From Echinarachnius parma (Eukaryota; Echinodermata; Echinoidea; Clypeasteroida; Echinarachniidae), in assembly GCA_037951105.1 (NCBI GenBank), contig JBAMJV010005558.1, forward strand, positions 1 through 64,000: 64,000 nucleotides of DNA. Direction: 5' to 3'. A model generated the notes under the pieces. It ran no database searches. It worked only from the letters and a program-made list of their open reading frames with translations, and was not told the origin of the DNA. Below are positions 13,101-28,400 of this stretch, in pieces; the stretch's first letter is position 1; each line of letters starts with the position of its first letter. Position numbers and translations under genes: made by a program.

Positions 13101-16100
13101 TGCACTTGGACTGCTGGACTCTATCCAGAGGAAAGCTCTTCGAGTCATTGGCGTGAATGAAGAAGACGCACAATCACAACTTAACATCCCATCTCTTCAA
13201 CACCGAAGACGTGTGGCTGCTGCAACAGTACTCTACAAGATGCAGACCAACCTTTGTCCTTCAGACATGAAGTCCATGCTCCCTCAACCATACGTGATAA
13301 GAAGATCAACACGAACCAGCAGGGCAAAGCCGAGACATGCCCTTACAATACCCACCTCTAGAACCTACTCAACAGGCAGAAGCTTTCTCCACATAGCAGT
13401 CCCTCTTTGGAACAACCTACCAGAGGGCACAGTTGGAGAGATCAACGACTCTGGTGTTCAATCTTTCAAGCGACGAGTACATCAGCACCTGTTATTTATT
13501 GATGGTGTCACATAGATGAGGCACTATTTAATTTAATTTAATTTAATTTAATTTTCCTTAAGCCGCTGTGAGCCACTGATTGGCCGATGAGGATGTCATT
13601 TATGGTGCTTTAATGCCCGTATTTGAGTTTGATGTATGTCTCGCCTTATTGGCTATTGCTCACAATAGCAAATATAAAAAAAAAAATTTTTAAAGTCCTC
13701 TCATTTCTGGTTGTATATCCTCTTGGGTATCACTTATAATGGAAATAATCAATGTTTTTTTAAACCACTATCATCTGTATTGAGTGACCACTGGACGCTG
13801 CTATGTTTTCCAATGCTACCTCATAAAACATCATCTGAGAGCATATGAACATCTACTGTACTATAAACAAAAGTGGGTTATGTAACCACTGTTGTTGAAT
13901 CTGCTGCTATGTCAGTGTATATGTTACCCACCTTTGTATGTGCAAATAAAATGACCTATCATGTGGTACTGTTGGAAAATATGGCAGCCTCCAGTGTTCA
14001 GTCAAAACAGATGATAGTGGTTTTAAAAAAACATTGATTATTTCCATTAATAGTGATACCAAAGAAGAAATATACTACTAGAAGTGATGAGAGTTATGCA
14101 CTTGTCAGTAACAGTACACAAAAATGCCAGAGTTCGGCTTTCCTCTAACCCTAAGTAGACCGGGGGGGGGGCCATAATGCCCCCCTCCCCTCCCCCCCCC
14201 CCCCGCGATTTTTTAAAATCCAAAACAGGGTAAGATGACGCGCCGCTGTTTGGTGACTTTTTTTCTTTCGGGTCTTGAGCATATTTTAAAACAAAAATTT
14301 TGAAAATCGGACCTACCGTTACAAAGTCACGTGACCTTTTGTCTATGCATGTCAGCCCGAAAATCGCTTGATTTCGTGATTTGTGTACAAAACAAGTTTT
14401 CAGAAAAAGAGGTATATCATTGGTTATTTGGTCTTGTTTACATTTTAGGTGTTTGTTTTGGTGTTCAAAATAGTTGAACTAATAAAATAAACACAAAAAC
14501 AATAAAATAAAAAGTAAAAAAACAAAGAAATACATAAGAAATTATAAAAACAATAGAAAACATAAGGAAGAACCTGGCTCTTCCAAATTTTGTTGTTGTA
14601 TTACTATTCCAAATGGTCTTAAGAACATATGTAGTGAAAACCAATGATTAATTATGAAGAATATATGATTTATGAGTAAAAATATGAATTTTATGACTTT
14701 ATTTGCATAAATTAACATAAATATGCAAATTAATAAATTTGTGAAAAAAATTACCATTGTATTCTATACACTTCACTTAACATGCGTGCACATTTTCACG
14801 GCAATCGGCCGAGATCTTAAGGGGGGACCATAATGGCACCGCCCCCCCCCCCCCCCCCCCCCCGGCCATAGAAAGATCTCAAATAGCCCAGGCTATTTAG
14901 GGTTAAGTTTAACTTCTTTCTGTAATGATGTCATTTGGCTAAGCCCCGGCAATCATGAATTTTAAAGGGACATAGTAACATTGTCCAAATCCTCAAAATC
15001 CAATTGAAATTCTAGCGGTTCCCTCATACCTTGTTGTATTCTTATTAACAAAATAAGCATGGAACATGTTTCAGTTTTTCAAATTTCCCTTTCGTTAAAA
15101 AGATATTTATGATTGAAGTGTTCAGATGTCTTATTATCCAATGGATCGTCAGAAGTGAGTGCAATTAGTAAATGAATGTCACTTTTCATTTTTGGCTCAT
15201 TACTCGGCCATATAAATTCCATTTAACTCAAAATTTTCACACAACACCCAGTGGACATATCAGATAATAACAATATACATGTACATTGTATCAACCACTC
15301 GTCGCTTTTTGCACATTTCAACACAGTTACTAGATCCCTTTAAGGGGTGTGGCTTATCAAGTCACAGAAGGCTTTCAAACCGGTGAATATGTGTCATATT
15401 TAATGGAATACACTGTAATATTGACCTAGTATGAAAAAGGATATTTCAATCAATGGTAAGCATGTATTTGCCTGCAAGGCCACTTAATTGTATTTTCATT
15501 ATATCTATCAAGCACTGATACTCATGACCACTTCCTACACTCTTTATATCATTACATATACAGAGCCATGGCGAGTGCGGATGCTGTAGTTACTCAAAGT
15601 TTGGAATGCTGCCTGTGCTTCGACTATTTCAGTGAACCTAAATTCCTTAGTTGTGGGCACACTTTTTGTAAGGTATGTTTGGACCATCTCTACGAATGTC
15701 ATCCCCAACAGAACAAGATCTCTTGTCCGATTTGTCGTCAGATTACCAAAATCAACAATGGAGACACCTCTAAACTGCAAACTAACATTTTAATTAATTC
15801 TATGGTTGATGACGTGAAATCCGCCAAAAGAAGCTGCACGCTCTGTGACCCTGAAGATAAATCTGCTGCGGTACAATACTGCGCTCAGTGTGACGAGTAC
15901 ATGTGTGACCCCTGCGCAGTGGCTCATGGGAAATTCAAGAAGACCACTAAGCATGAAGTGGTCAGCATGGATGACGTCAAGAAGGGAAAGGTCAAAGTGA
16001 AGCGTTTCTGTACCAAGCATCCAGAGGAAGAGAAGCTGTATGTCTGTACATCATGTAGGGTGTCCATCTGCTTCAGATGTCGCGTGATCGACCATGGCAA

Positions 16101-19100
16101 ACCGGATCACGAGATCAAAGAGGTGTCTGACTACAAGAAAACAATCCAGCAACAAATCATATCCCTTCAGACAAAAGCTACAACTAGAATTGCGACGATC
16201 AAGGTGCATGCAGATCTAGTAAAGGAACAGGAAGCAGTTGTTGAGGTGGAACTTGATCAGAGGATAGCTGAGATCAACCAATCGTATGAAGAGGCAGTGA
16301 AGCATCTCACCAGGCAACGCAATGATCTCATCGACCGATGCAAACAAGTAAAGGCTTTTCGCATCGCACAACTTGAGAAGATCAAGGAAACCGATGACAA
16401 AGAGATGTGTTGCATTCAAAGCGCATCTGAGCTAGTTGGCAATGGTATCAAGGCATTGCTAGAGGGGCAGACACTGGCTGTGCACAACACGATTTGTTGC
16501 GATTTGGAGAAAATGCTGGATGAAAGCCAACCCGATGCCACAAAGCCCAAATTCATAGCTGATTGTGCAAAGCAGGTGAAATTCATCAAAAGCGGGCCTC
16601 CCAACAGTCTGGGTGATTTGCGACTACCTGGCTGGCTGCTTGAGAAGGTGAACACATTTCCACTCCCACAAGATGGCCTAAAGGATGTACCTCCTTTGCC
16701 TGATGGAAAGGTGGTTATTGGTTATGAAGGTGGGCAGGCTATTGAGATGTTCACTGTTGATGGGCCGCAGGAAACAGTGCCAAGGAGTGTAATGTTTATA
16801 TCCGTCTTGTCCGACAGTCGCTACATTGCAGTAGAGAGTATTACTAACGAAATCACGCTGTGCACACAGGCATGGGAGAAGCTCAATGTTCAGTTCAACA
16901 CACTCTCATTTAATGATGGACATTTTGGGGGCATGTGTGTAGACAGAGATGACAACATCTATGTCGGTTATCCAATAAAAGATAAGATTCTTGTATTCCG
17001 ACCAGAAGGTGGTGCGCCAATTCGGGAGGTTCCGTGCCATGGCTGTATGCCACGGGAAATCTGTCACATGACTCACAGCAAAAGGCTGGTAGTGTGCGAT
17101 AGGTTAAAGTCAGTCCGGGTCATTGATGACATGGATGAGGAAGGCACCATCCTTCATCTCATCCAGATGGACTGTCAGTTTACACGCACTGCTGTCCTGA
17201 AGGATGATAGCATACTGATTGCTTGCAGCGCGAATGGCCTGCTGAACATTGAGCTCTACACAAAGGATCTTAAGCGAATCAGAACGGTCCTCAAGGACTT
17301 TCCACTGGCAAATTACTTACAAAAAATGCAGGGTTGGAAAGTTATCAACCCTAATAGACCCTTGCAGGTAAAATTTCACATTGACCCTCATTTGACCTTT
17401 GACCTACTTATCTGACATTTGACCCCAGAATATCATGGAGGCCAATGTAGGGCATCTACCAATCAAGTTTGGTTACAAACAGATGCAGGGTTGGAAAGTT
17501 ATCAACCCTAATAAACTCTTGCTGGTAAAATTTCACATTGACCCTCATTTGACCTTTGACCTACTTATGTGACCTTTGAGCCCAGAATATCATGGAGGCC
17601 AATGTAGGGCATCTACCAATCAAGTTTGGTTACAAGCAGATGCAGGGTTGGAAAGTTATCAACCCTAATAAACTCTTGCTGGTAAAACTTCAGATTGACC
17701 CTCGTTTGACCTTTGACCTACTTATGTGACCTTTGACCCCAGAATATCATGGAGGCCAATGTAGGGCATCTACTAATCAAGTTTGGTTACAAACAGATGC
17801 AGGGTTGGAAAGTTATTCAAATTTGTGTAAGCGTCACGGACGGACGGACAGACGGACAGACAGATGGACGGACGGACGCAATATGGATCCCTTAGTCTCC
17901 CTCCACCTACGGTGGGCTCGACAAAAATTGACCTCAGGGACGAAATGGACATTTTAGTATCATATTGTTAAGCAACTTTTCTAGTTTCTAATGAATAAGA
18001 AATGCAAAATTCAGAAATATTATCAGGAAAATGGCTTTATCTTAGGATAAAATCAAGAACGACATGTACTTTAAACTGAGTGTTATACTTTAACCTCAAT
18101 TATCTCCATTGTTTTAGCAGAATAAGAAAAATAATTTAAAAATCATAACTTCGTCAATTTTTTTCCGATCGGCATAAAAATGGTCTCATAATAAAGAGAA
18201 AAAATCCAAACAACATCATATCAAAAGCTCAATTTTACATTTTGTGTCAAAGTTGCTCGTTTTGCCACAGTCGGCCACATATTGGTGGTCCCTGCATGCT
18301 ACATGGTTGAAGACCATTTAGATTTGGTATTTAACACATTCTCCATAGACTCTAACCGGTGTATTTTGAGGGCCTGTCTCGATTGGGTTAAAGTAACACA
18401 GTATCATCTTGATGTGGTTACACACCCATTCTTGATAGACTCTAGCCAGGGTGCTTTGGGGACCAGTCCTGAATGGGTTAAAGCAGCAACAGTATCATCT
18501 TGAACGGTTTATAGCCCGGTCACATATCAACGGATTGCGTAAACGGACGTCAAACGGAGAGCTAAATTTTCCATCCGTTATTCTCCGTTCGTATGCGTTT
18601 CCTGTCCGTTCCTTGTCCAGTGATGTACGTTGTTCTATGTTTTGTACATGGAGCAATGGAGACGACTTTCATCACCGGATAATTTAATTTCGCAAATTGT
18701 CTATTTGTTGGGCATACGTTTCCGCTATCCGTTGATATCTGACCGGGCCTTCAATGGGACATATCTAATCAATACAGGGTGGCCACCCCAAAAAAGGAAC
18801 GGGGCACTTCTCAAAATATAGTAACAAAATGATTATGTCCATTGGACAATGAAAAATGATACCAAGAGCAGTAATTTTGATTGTGTAGTTATTGTTTTAG
18901 GGCACTGTGAGTCACATCATGTCAGGTTCCCATTTTTGTCAATTTTTACCAAGTCACTGCCTGATAAATCAGACTTACTGCCCGTCACAGCATCAAACAA
19001 CTATACCCATTCTCTCGGTACACAGCTAAATGCACACTAACAATGGCGCGCGTATTGCTCATTGTTTGATGCTATGATGGGCAGTAAGTGCGATCAGACA

Positions 19101-22100
19101 ATGTTGATAATTTTAACTCATTTGTTCAAGATTGCCTTTTGTGATTGTTAAAGGCATATATGCGTGGGTTATTAGACGCGTGGATCCATCTTGCGCACTT
19201 TTACGCACGGTACGTAATCCCCATTGGCTCAGTTATAAGTAGCGATCGCAAACTGTCCCGGCTTCCGAATACCCGAGTAAAAAATGCATACAAAATAGTC
19301 GCGTTCGGAATGTTTGTACTAGTCGAATGGAGATCCATCAGAGATGTTTACGAGCGAAAATATCACGTAACACGCTTAACCGCAAATACTTCAAAGCGCC
19401 GTTGTTTGATGTCTTAGGTGACAGCGTCAGAAATTCTTGCTGCATGCAATTTCATAAGAAGGCCCGTGTTCAGATATTTCGAAGCACCGCTCTTCGATCG
19501 ATCCAACACATATCGTGAGTTTACCTCGAGAGATTACGGTGGAGTCGAGTTGGAATTTGCTGACTACCCTTTATAACCCAAGCATGTATGCCTTTAATTC
19601 TTTGTTTATACACATGTATGTCTATATATATCCTATAATTTAGTTATAGTATATGAATTTTTATGTAAATATTTGTTAAGCACTTAGACGCCTGCAATAT
19701 GCGCTACACAATCTATAATTATATCTGAATATGCTCAAGTTTTATTTGCATCTCTCTGTATTGTGTGCAAGCATACCACATTTCTATCATCAATCGTTAT
19801 TTTTTGCAGAAAATTGCATATTTTGTTTTTTTGTTCTTTGTTCTCTTTAAGTGCTTGCTATGTAAACTATTGTCTAGTGCTACTCATCATGGTTCCAAGA
19901 TAAATACATAAATCTGCATTTTCTCTATTTCTAAAACAATTCGCCTGAAATTTTAGTTGTATTTAGAATGTATTGTACAGTGTATACTTGCTTACGTGCA
20001 AATCTACCAAATTTATGTAACTGTTTGTTGTCTAATATTTGTAAATTGTTTAAACAGTGGAACAGGGGATAACAATCATTATACATTAATGAGATAAATT
20101 ATCATGGTTCTTAAGTGCTCATTTGAAAAGATCCCACATTGCAATTACATATCAACAAATTACAAGTTGTATCAACTTGTATTACCTTTCTAAATCATTT
20201 CTTCACTTGCATATACAGGAAAAGTAAATGTTGCATGAAGAAAACTAGTTTAAAATCTACAATCTATTTTTATTATCACAATATGCCTGAAATAATCTGA
20301 TGATTTATTTGTTGCATTTTTGTTATCACACATTTCCATTACTATCTATTAAATAAAACAAGAAAAATATATGTATCATTATTTTCACACATATTTTCTC
20401 TTTGTGTAAAGCATATACTTGCATGTTGTATTTACCTTATTGTTTGATGATACAACAAGACTTTCTAGTGGCCAAATTAAATTTCCAGTGGCCATTGGAA
20501 CGTGGGCCACTGCTTAAGATAATTCATGTGGTAGGTCCTGATGTTACCTGCTTGATAGAGCCACCATGGCCAACATGAACCATTTATAAAAAGTTAATGT
20601 CTAGTAGTACAGGGATACCAGTTGGTTTCTCCAGAGCCTGAAAAGAGACCCAGACATGTTGGAGCCTCATATGTTATGTACAATATGAAGCCTGATAAAG
20701 CCTGATATGGAAAGGTGTAAAGGCCTGAAAACTGGCATCCCGACCCGATGTCCAGCCCTGCTGTATCTCTATGCCTTGAAAACTAGTTTGGAAACATACC
20801 AGGGTAAGAAATGTACGGGGGCTGAGGGCGATTTCGCGCCCTAATTTTCAAAATAGCCCCCTGAAATCAGTAGATAGCCCCTAAAATGACCATAGGCAGG
20901 GATGCCAGTGACCTGCAAGTCGAGAGCCTGAAAATGGAGGCTTGATACCTTGTTTGTATGCAAAATTGTACAAATGAGCCTGAAATTGAAGGTGCCCAGG
21001 GCCTGAAATTCAGGCTTTTGCCTGAAAACTGGCATCCCTGCATAGGGTATTATGTGAAAAAATTCTGGGTACCGTAAAACTCTGTGTATAAGACGCACTT
21101 TTTTCCCTGGGAAAATTTTCAAATTGGGGGGTGCGTCTTATACACAGGTATGTAGTCATGTTGAATGTGTATACACATGGTTTAGGGCATGATAAGAGCT
21201 TTCTGTCAGTTGTAGCATTCAGCAAGATATACCTTTTTCTCACACAAAAAATATTGGTTACAGATGTAAAAATTGCAAGTTTATTGAGCAGTAATACTGC
21301 TGCTAATGAATATTCATACATTCGTGAGCAGCAGTACTAATTAAATATGCAATTTTCTAACCAGTGGTTATAAATTTTGCTCATAATTAAAAATAGTTGT
21401 TAGTAAATTTTTAAAATTGCATTATATTTAGTGAGTATTGGTGCTCATGAATATTCATGAATATGAATATGAATATTTATGAGCACCAGTGTTACTGCTC
21501 AATAAATGTGCAATTTGTGTACTAACCACTATTTTTATGTGAGAAAATGGTGTTGATGAATGCTACATTCAACATTAAGCTATTGGCATGCCCTAGACCA
21601 GTGGTATAAGCATTCCAACAGCACTTCAGGGTCTTTATTTTAAAAATACAGGGTGTCAATTTTGTTTTTTTTTTTTTTTTTTCTGTGAAAGTTGGGGGGT
21701 GCGTTTTATACACGGGTGCGTCTTATACACGGAGTTTTACGGTATACATCAGATTGGAAAAGTAGCTAGCCCCCTAAAAGTAAAAATTAATTCTTGCATT
21801 GAAACATACATGTACATGTACCAATATACCGTTCAGGACTGGACTCAAAAATATTTGGGCTTGGGATAATAAGCAAAATCAATCCATCCTGAGCGGGTTA
21901 AATCTATATTTTTTTTATTTAAGAATTAAATTGCATGATCACGTTTTTTTTTTAGATTGTTATCCTATATATTGAAGGATGAAACGTAATACACTTTGGT
22001 CTATAGTGAAAAAAACTATTGTATACATTTGGATGAATAAAATCATTAGATGACAAAAATGATGTGTGTGTACGAGTTCATAATTTGTGTGTCTGTGTGT

Positions 22101-22409
22101 GTTTTCTTTGTTTATGTATGTGTTTATGTTTATATAAATATATGTTTGTGCCTGTTTGTGTGCATGTGTGTGCGTGTGCCTGCGTGTGTGCTTGCGTGCG
22201 TGCGTGCATGCATGCATGCGTGCATGCTTGTGTGCGTTTGTGTGTGTGTTGAAATGTGCTTGCATGCATGTGTTTGTATTTTAAAAGTTTGCAAGAAAAT
22301 GATCATTATTAAAATTATAAATCTAAAATAATACATTTGTGTCTTATTTGGCAGGTACCAGTCTGAATACCATAAAGAATAAGGACAGTAAAGTCACGTA
22401 ACGGCCATG

Positions 22410-22443
<34 letters not shown>

Positions 22444-25400
22444 GATGAAGATGAAGATGAAGATGATGATTATGATTATGATTATATTGATGAGGCTGAT
22501 GAATAAAGATGATGATGATGACTGACCACCCCTTGACCGGTGATGGAATTGGACAGCTGGACGGCTGACAGGAACTCAACCTGACAGAACTTGCTCTCCA
22601 GAAGCCTGTTCAACATCTTGGTCTGGTAAGGAAAACAAATCAAGCATGAAAACAAGAACTGAAGGAGTAGGAATGCAGATGAAGCTAAAGAAATGATGCT
22701 AGTGAATGTAACATTACATTTATGGTGGTGATGGTTATGTGATGGTAATGATAGCGATGATGATGATGATGATGATGATGAAGCCTGTTCAACATCTTGG
22801 TCTGGTAGGAAAACAAATCGAAAGTGAAATACAAGAAATGAAGGAGTAGGAATGCAGATGAAACTAAAAGGCAGAGGAAAAGAGGTGATGGTAATGATGA
22901 TGATAGCGATGACGATGACGATAGCAATGACGATGACGACGATGGCGACGATGATGATGATGATGATGACGACGATGATGACTGACCACCCCTTGACCGG
23001 CGATGGAAGAGTAAACTGGACAGCTGACAGGAACTCCACCTGACGGAACTTAATTGCCCCCCATAAGCCTGTTCAACATCTTTGTCTGGTAGGAAATGAA
23101 ATTGAAAATGAAATACAAGAAATGAATGAGTAGGAATGAAGTTGAAACTAAAAGAAATGATGCTACTGAATGTAACATTAAATTTATGGTGGTGATGTAA
23201 TGGTAATGATGATTTCATTTCATTTATTTTATTTCAACCAAATATCAAAATACATACAATACAAGCAAATCAACAAATGGTTGAGGTGCCCCTTGAAAGC
23301 AAAGCTTGTAAGTGGGGCACCTTAAAAACATAATTAACTAATTAACTAAATACAATTTTAAGGCAAACTTAAAGGCAGAGGAAAAGAAATTATGCTACTG
23401 AATGTAACATTAAATTTATGGTGGTGCAGGTGATGTAATTGTAATGATGATGATAGTGATGATGACGAAGATGATTGTGTTGATGTTGATGATGATGATG
23501 ATGTAACACAACATTCCCACCAATGTTTGTGTGTCTACCTCTGTGCCTTTCAATTCACATTTTCCCTCTATTTTTTTCATTTTTGTCTCACTTTAGTGCC
23601 CCAGATATACTTTTTGTTCACAAACTTCCAATCAAATCTGGTTACAACAAACAAATCATTCATCCACTTCTTATCCACACATTATCTTTCCACCTATACC
23701 TATATGTTCTCTTTTTTTTTTCTTTAGTAGTCTACAAATAAAGAGAAATTGTGTCAAACTTCAAATAAGATTGATTTACCAGAGTGCAACAGAGCATAAG
23801 ATATGTTATTCATGAAATACGTATTTACTCCTTTTGCTTGGCTGCACACAAGCTGTGCATAGCAGTGGTTTGAATTGCATGTAATGCAGCTAAAGCTGTT
23901 GTATAATACTAAAAATATTCTACCACCTCTGCATTGGTGTATTTGCATTACCGAGCAATACACTCTTTTGGACTTTTCCACATATTTTAGATAATTTTAA
24001 AAGTTGTAACATATATTACTTCAACATTGGAGACTTTCACAAACAACTTTTAGCAATTGTTGACAAGTAGGAGGTGATTTTCAAATAATAGAAAGACTGC
24101 AAACGGTTTGAGCCCTACACGGAAGTTGTCTTTGTGCTTCAACAAGGTGAGTTCTCTTTACTTTAATAAACATGTTAGAATGAGGAAGTACATTTCATAT
24201 TTCTAAAAACAGGCTAATTATACTATTTATGTTTAGAAATGCATGCCATGGACTGCAGTAATCTTTGGCAACATATCAATTGAATACAGAATATGAAGAA
24301 GTGCACAAACTAATATAATAAATTATGACAACAATGTTGTAATAATTATTTGACAGGTAGTTTTAGCATTAGGTGGTGCTTGTCTTTAAAAGATTTTCAC
24401 AGAGAATCCTTATATGATAAATTTTTTTTTAATGCATTTACAAGAATATCTTATTCCAAAATCCCCAATGGGAACATTCCCCCCCCCCCCAAATGTGCTC
24501 AAATACTGCCTGTATGACAAAAAAAAGCATGTGACATCACTGCATGCAAAAATTGGCATTTACCGTAAACCGGGGTGACTTTTGCCACTTTTTGAATATT
24601 TTCTTGAATAATTTTTTCATAATTATTTTTTTTCACAAATTTCTTCCATAATAAGGGTGTACAAGTAAAGGTCTATCCACTGCATATATATTCTTCCCTT
24701 CTTGATTTTTATTTGTATTTATTTTGTTGGTCGAAGACTGGCAAAAGTCACCCCGGGTGTCGGGGTGACTTTTGCCGGCACAAATTTTGTTGTTTTTAAT
24801 ACAACACTTTCAATATTTTTCTTTACTAATGTGCTTTGAAAATACACTGAACCTCTTTCTTCTATTGTTTTACTTATAAATACTTTTAAAAATACATGAT
24901 TTTAGTAAAAAAAAAATGATATTACAATAGGATAATGCACAATTTTCAAAATCTTCAAAATGTACATTGCAGCTTCCCCTATCTCAAGTCTGATAACAGT
25001 TCAAATACACTTCTTCTTATGTCGCTAGCTCTATCAGTGAACATTACTCCAATGTTCATGGAGATTTAGTTCTAAGAATGCCAGATCATCACATCTTAGC
25101 AGTTTGTCTCAACAAAAAATTTCGCCACAAGATGACTAAGTCTACACTCCTGTATTTTGGTTCAATGTACACTATTATTCCTTTATTAATTATAAATAAA
25201 AATAAAACTGAAAATTTTTCTTGAAACATAATCTAATTTATCATAAGGCCAAAGTAAATGATATTTCTGATCACACTGCATTTCATAATGCACAATTTAT
25301 ACAAATATGAAATATGAGACTTAACCACATTATTGCCTTTTCATTTTTTTTGTGACATTTGAAGGCGCAATAGCCTAGACGCGATTTTTAGAGCTTGCTT

Positions 25401-28400
25401 GATATGCACTGAATATAAACTAATAATTACATTTTGTCTCCTATTTACAACTCTGTAACCAAAAACCTAAAAATTCTATTCTGGCCAAAGTCACCCCGAG
25501 CTTGCAGCAAATAGCCCAGGGTGACTTTTGCCACGGCCATTTTGAAAAAGTCAGAGGGAGGGTCGATGAAGTTAGTGCAAATTGGCAGTTTGGTACACCC
25601 TTAGTGTACGTTATCTGACATATTTGCTTGATTCTCCTTTTTCCGTTTTCTGTAGAGACTCAAAAGTTTGACCACCATATCAATCATGCCCTTTATTTTT
25701 CATACAAAAAACAACAACAAAAGCACAGAGGGTAAGCCATTATAAAAGAGCGTTATGAATTTGTATAATGTTCATACATTAGATTAGCCTATAAGAATAT
25801 GTAAAAATATTTTCAGAAATTTGTTCAAGTAAGAGAGCCTCAATGAAAATACATTTTTCTCACAGGGTGGCAAAAGTCACCCCGGCGGACAAAGTCACCC
25901 CAGTTTACGGTACCTTTAAAGGGAAACAAAACGCTAGAATTTTCGCTTACTGTTACTGGTCAGTGCATTTAAGTCCTCTCATTTCTGGTTGTATATATTT
26001 CCTCTATAATGGAAATAATCAATGTTTTTGAAACCACTATCATCTGTATTGACTGAACACTGGAGGCTGCTATGTTTTCCAATGCTACCATATGGAATGT
26101 CACTGAGAGCATCTGAGCGTCCACTTACAAAAGTGGGTTATGTAACCGCTGTTGTTGAATTTGCTGCTATATCAGTGTGTATTTTACCTGCCTTTGTATG
26201 TGCAAATCAAATGACCTATCATGTGGTACTGTTGGAGAATATGGCAGCCTCCAGTGTTCAGTCAAAACAGATGAAGTGGTTTTAAAAAACATTGATTATT
26301 TCCATTAATAGTGATACCAAAGAGGAAATATACTACTAGAAGTGATGAGAATTATGCACTTGTCAGTAACAGTATAGACAAATTTCAGAGTTCGGCTTTC
26401 CTTTAAGTTTAAAGAGATAGTTGAGTTTTGGTATAGAGGGCGCTACACAAAAAAAGAATTGTGAGATAATGACTGTCAATTTTGAAAGAGCATACAATTC
26501 TAATGACAGAATAAACTTTATTTGATCAAAATCGGTTCAGAAATGGCTGAAATATCCAGAAACATAACCATTTGTAATAATTGTGGTGCCCCACATTTAT
26601 TAAATAATTTTTAACCAGCCGTTCAAAATTTGTTAAATGCTTCCTCTTTTTTTAAATGTACAAAAGAGGTTTTTAAATAGTTGTTGATTATCTATCTATT
26701 TAATCACTTTTTCAACATAACATCATGTGCACAATATTTTGTTTAAAATGGTTGAAACCGATGAGTGAAAGAGAGCACGCCCTTTTGAGTTTTAACGACT
26801 CCTTTTTAATGATAGCAGGCTTTTAACTTAGTCATTGGTCATTTTGTATTTCTTTTGAGCATCGTGGAGTTATAACTATTAGTTTGTAATGTAATGGTGC
26901 CGGTTTTGCTTAATAAAATTCAGTTTGACCAAAACTGTACTCTCTTTACCAGAACTCAACTATCCCTTTAACTTCCTTCTGTAATTATGTCATTTGGCCA
27001 AGCCCCTGCAATCATGAATATGGATATTTGAATCAATGATAATGTATTTGCTATGCAGGGCCACTTAATTATATTTTCATTATATCTATCAAGCACTGAT
27101 ACTCATGACCACTTCCTACGCTCTTTATATTATTTCATATACAGAGCCATGGCGAGTGCGGATGCTGTAGTTACTCAAAGTTTGGAATGCTGCTTGTGCT
27201 TCGACTATTTCAGTAAACCTAAATTCCTTAGTTGTGGGCACACTTTTTGTAAGGTATGTTTGGACCATCTCTACGAATGTCATCCCCAACAAAACAAGAT
27301 CTCTTGTCCGATTTGTCGTCAGATTACCAAAATCAACAATGGAGACACCTCTAAACTGCAAACTAACATTTTAATTAATTCTATGGTTGAGGACGTGAAA
27401 TCCGCCAAAAGAAGCTGCACGCTCTGTGACCCTGAAGATAAATCTGCTGCGGTACAATACTGCGCTCAGTGTGACGAGTACATGTGTGACCCCTGCGCAG
27501 TGGCTCATGGGAAATTCAAGAAGACCACTAAACATGAAGTGGTCAGCATGGATGACGTCAAGAGGGGAAAGGTCAAAGTGAAGCGTTTCTGTACCAAGCA
27601 TCCAGAGGAAGAGAAGCTGTATGTATGTGTATCATGTAAGGTGTCCATCTGCTTCAGATGTCGCGTGATCGACCACAGCAAACCAGATCATGAGATCAAA
27701 GAGGTGTCTGACTACAAGAAGACAATCCAGAAACAAATCAAATCCCTTCAGACAAAAGCTACAACTAAAATTGCGACGATCAAGGCACATGCAGATCTAG
27801 TAAGGGAACAGGAAGCAGTTATTGAGGTGGAACTTGATCAGAAGATAGCTGAGATCAACCAATCATATGAGGAAGCAGTGAAGCATCTCACAAGGCAACG
27901 CAATGATCTCATCGACCGTTGCAAACAAGAAAAGGCTTCTCACATCGCACAACTTGAGAAGATCAAGGAATCCGATGACAAAGAGATGCGTTGCATTCGA
28001 AGTGCATCTGAGCTACTCGGCAATGGTATCAAGGCATCGCTAGAGGGTCAGACACTGGCTGTGCACAACACGATTTGTTGTGATTTGGAGAAAATGTTGG
28101 ATGACAGTCATCCTGATGCCAAGCAGCCCAAATCCATAGCTGATCGTGCAAAGCGGGTGAAATTCATCAAAAGCGGTACTCCCACCAGTCTGGGTGATTT
28201 GCAACTACCTGTTTGGCAGCTTGAGGAGGTGAACACATTTCCACTCTCACATTGCAACCCAAAGGATGCAGTGTCTTTGCCTGATGGACGGGTGGCTATT
28301 GTTTTGTTTTGTTTTTATTTGTTTTATTTCTGCGTTTTCAAATACAAATTATACAAATATGAATAAGCAAAAATTACAAAAGTAAAGCATGTACGAAACT

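Larger units (their letters stand above)
8071..13690 (+). mobile_element. Near full-length non-LTR retrotransposon (LINE)
   Basis: It carries an apurinic-type endonuclease plus reverse transcriptase, with a poly(A)-like 3' tail near 13677-13686. Two paralogous segments preserve the empty site (GTGCATTTAAGTCCTCTC near 25966; GTGCATAAGTCCTCTC near 39900), so both edges are placed by comparison. A 2.33-kb inverted-repeat element (10667-12998) sits inside the coding region. Excluding it, the LINE is about 3.3 kb. A Jockey/CR1-type clade is likely, but I cannot assign the family. Confidence 0.88.
13691..15563. repeat. Segment 1 block upstream of TRIM copy 1
   Basis: Homologous to 25979-27144 and 39905-41083 but interrupted by two extra elements (14149-14902 and 14962-15343). 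13737-14055 is a long-inverted-repeat MITE whose arms begin TAATGGAAATAATCAATG. No coding exon is seen. Confidence 0.6.
17931..22390. repeat. Segment 1 block downstream of TRIM copy 1
   Basis: No gene seen. 18530-19100 includes a truncated TACAGGGTGGCC mariner-type MITE (from 18776). 19100-20510 is homologous to 33085-33930 and 44860-46400. 20610-21760 is a nest of repeats. 22033-22390 (TG-rich) is homologous to 34641-34975 and 46405-46757. Confidence 0.6.
23520..27144. repeat. Segment 2 block upstream of TRIM copy 2
   Basis: It is collinear with 37530-41083 through its whole length and with segment 1 in pieces. It contains the 24561-25912 element, a long-inverted-repeat MITE (26007-26310), an AGGGATAGTTGAG MITE (26408-26971) and the candidate 5' exon near 24146. 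Confidence 0.7.

Noticed and set aside
15544-16020. Minus-strand frames opposite the TRIM genes (also 27125-27601 and 41073-41540)
   Set aside because: They are antisense shadows of the RING/B-box coding sequence.
22050-22336. Cys/Val-rich and His/Thr-rich frames, also at 34572-34864 and 46320-46657
   Set aside because: They arise from (TG)n tracts; the three paralogous tracts do not preserve the frame.
22482-23218. His/Ser-rich minus-strand frames containing [20 protein letters not shown]
   Set aside because: They are truncated MAN2C1 exon J copies running into CAT repeats, not a separate gene.
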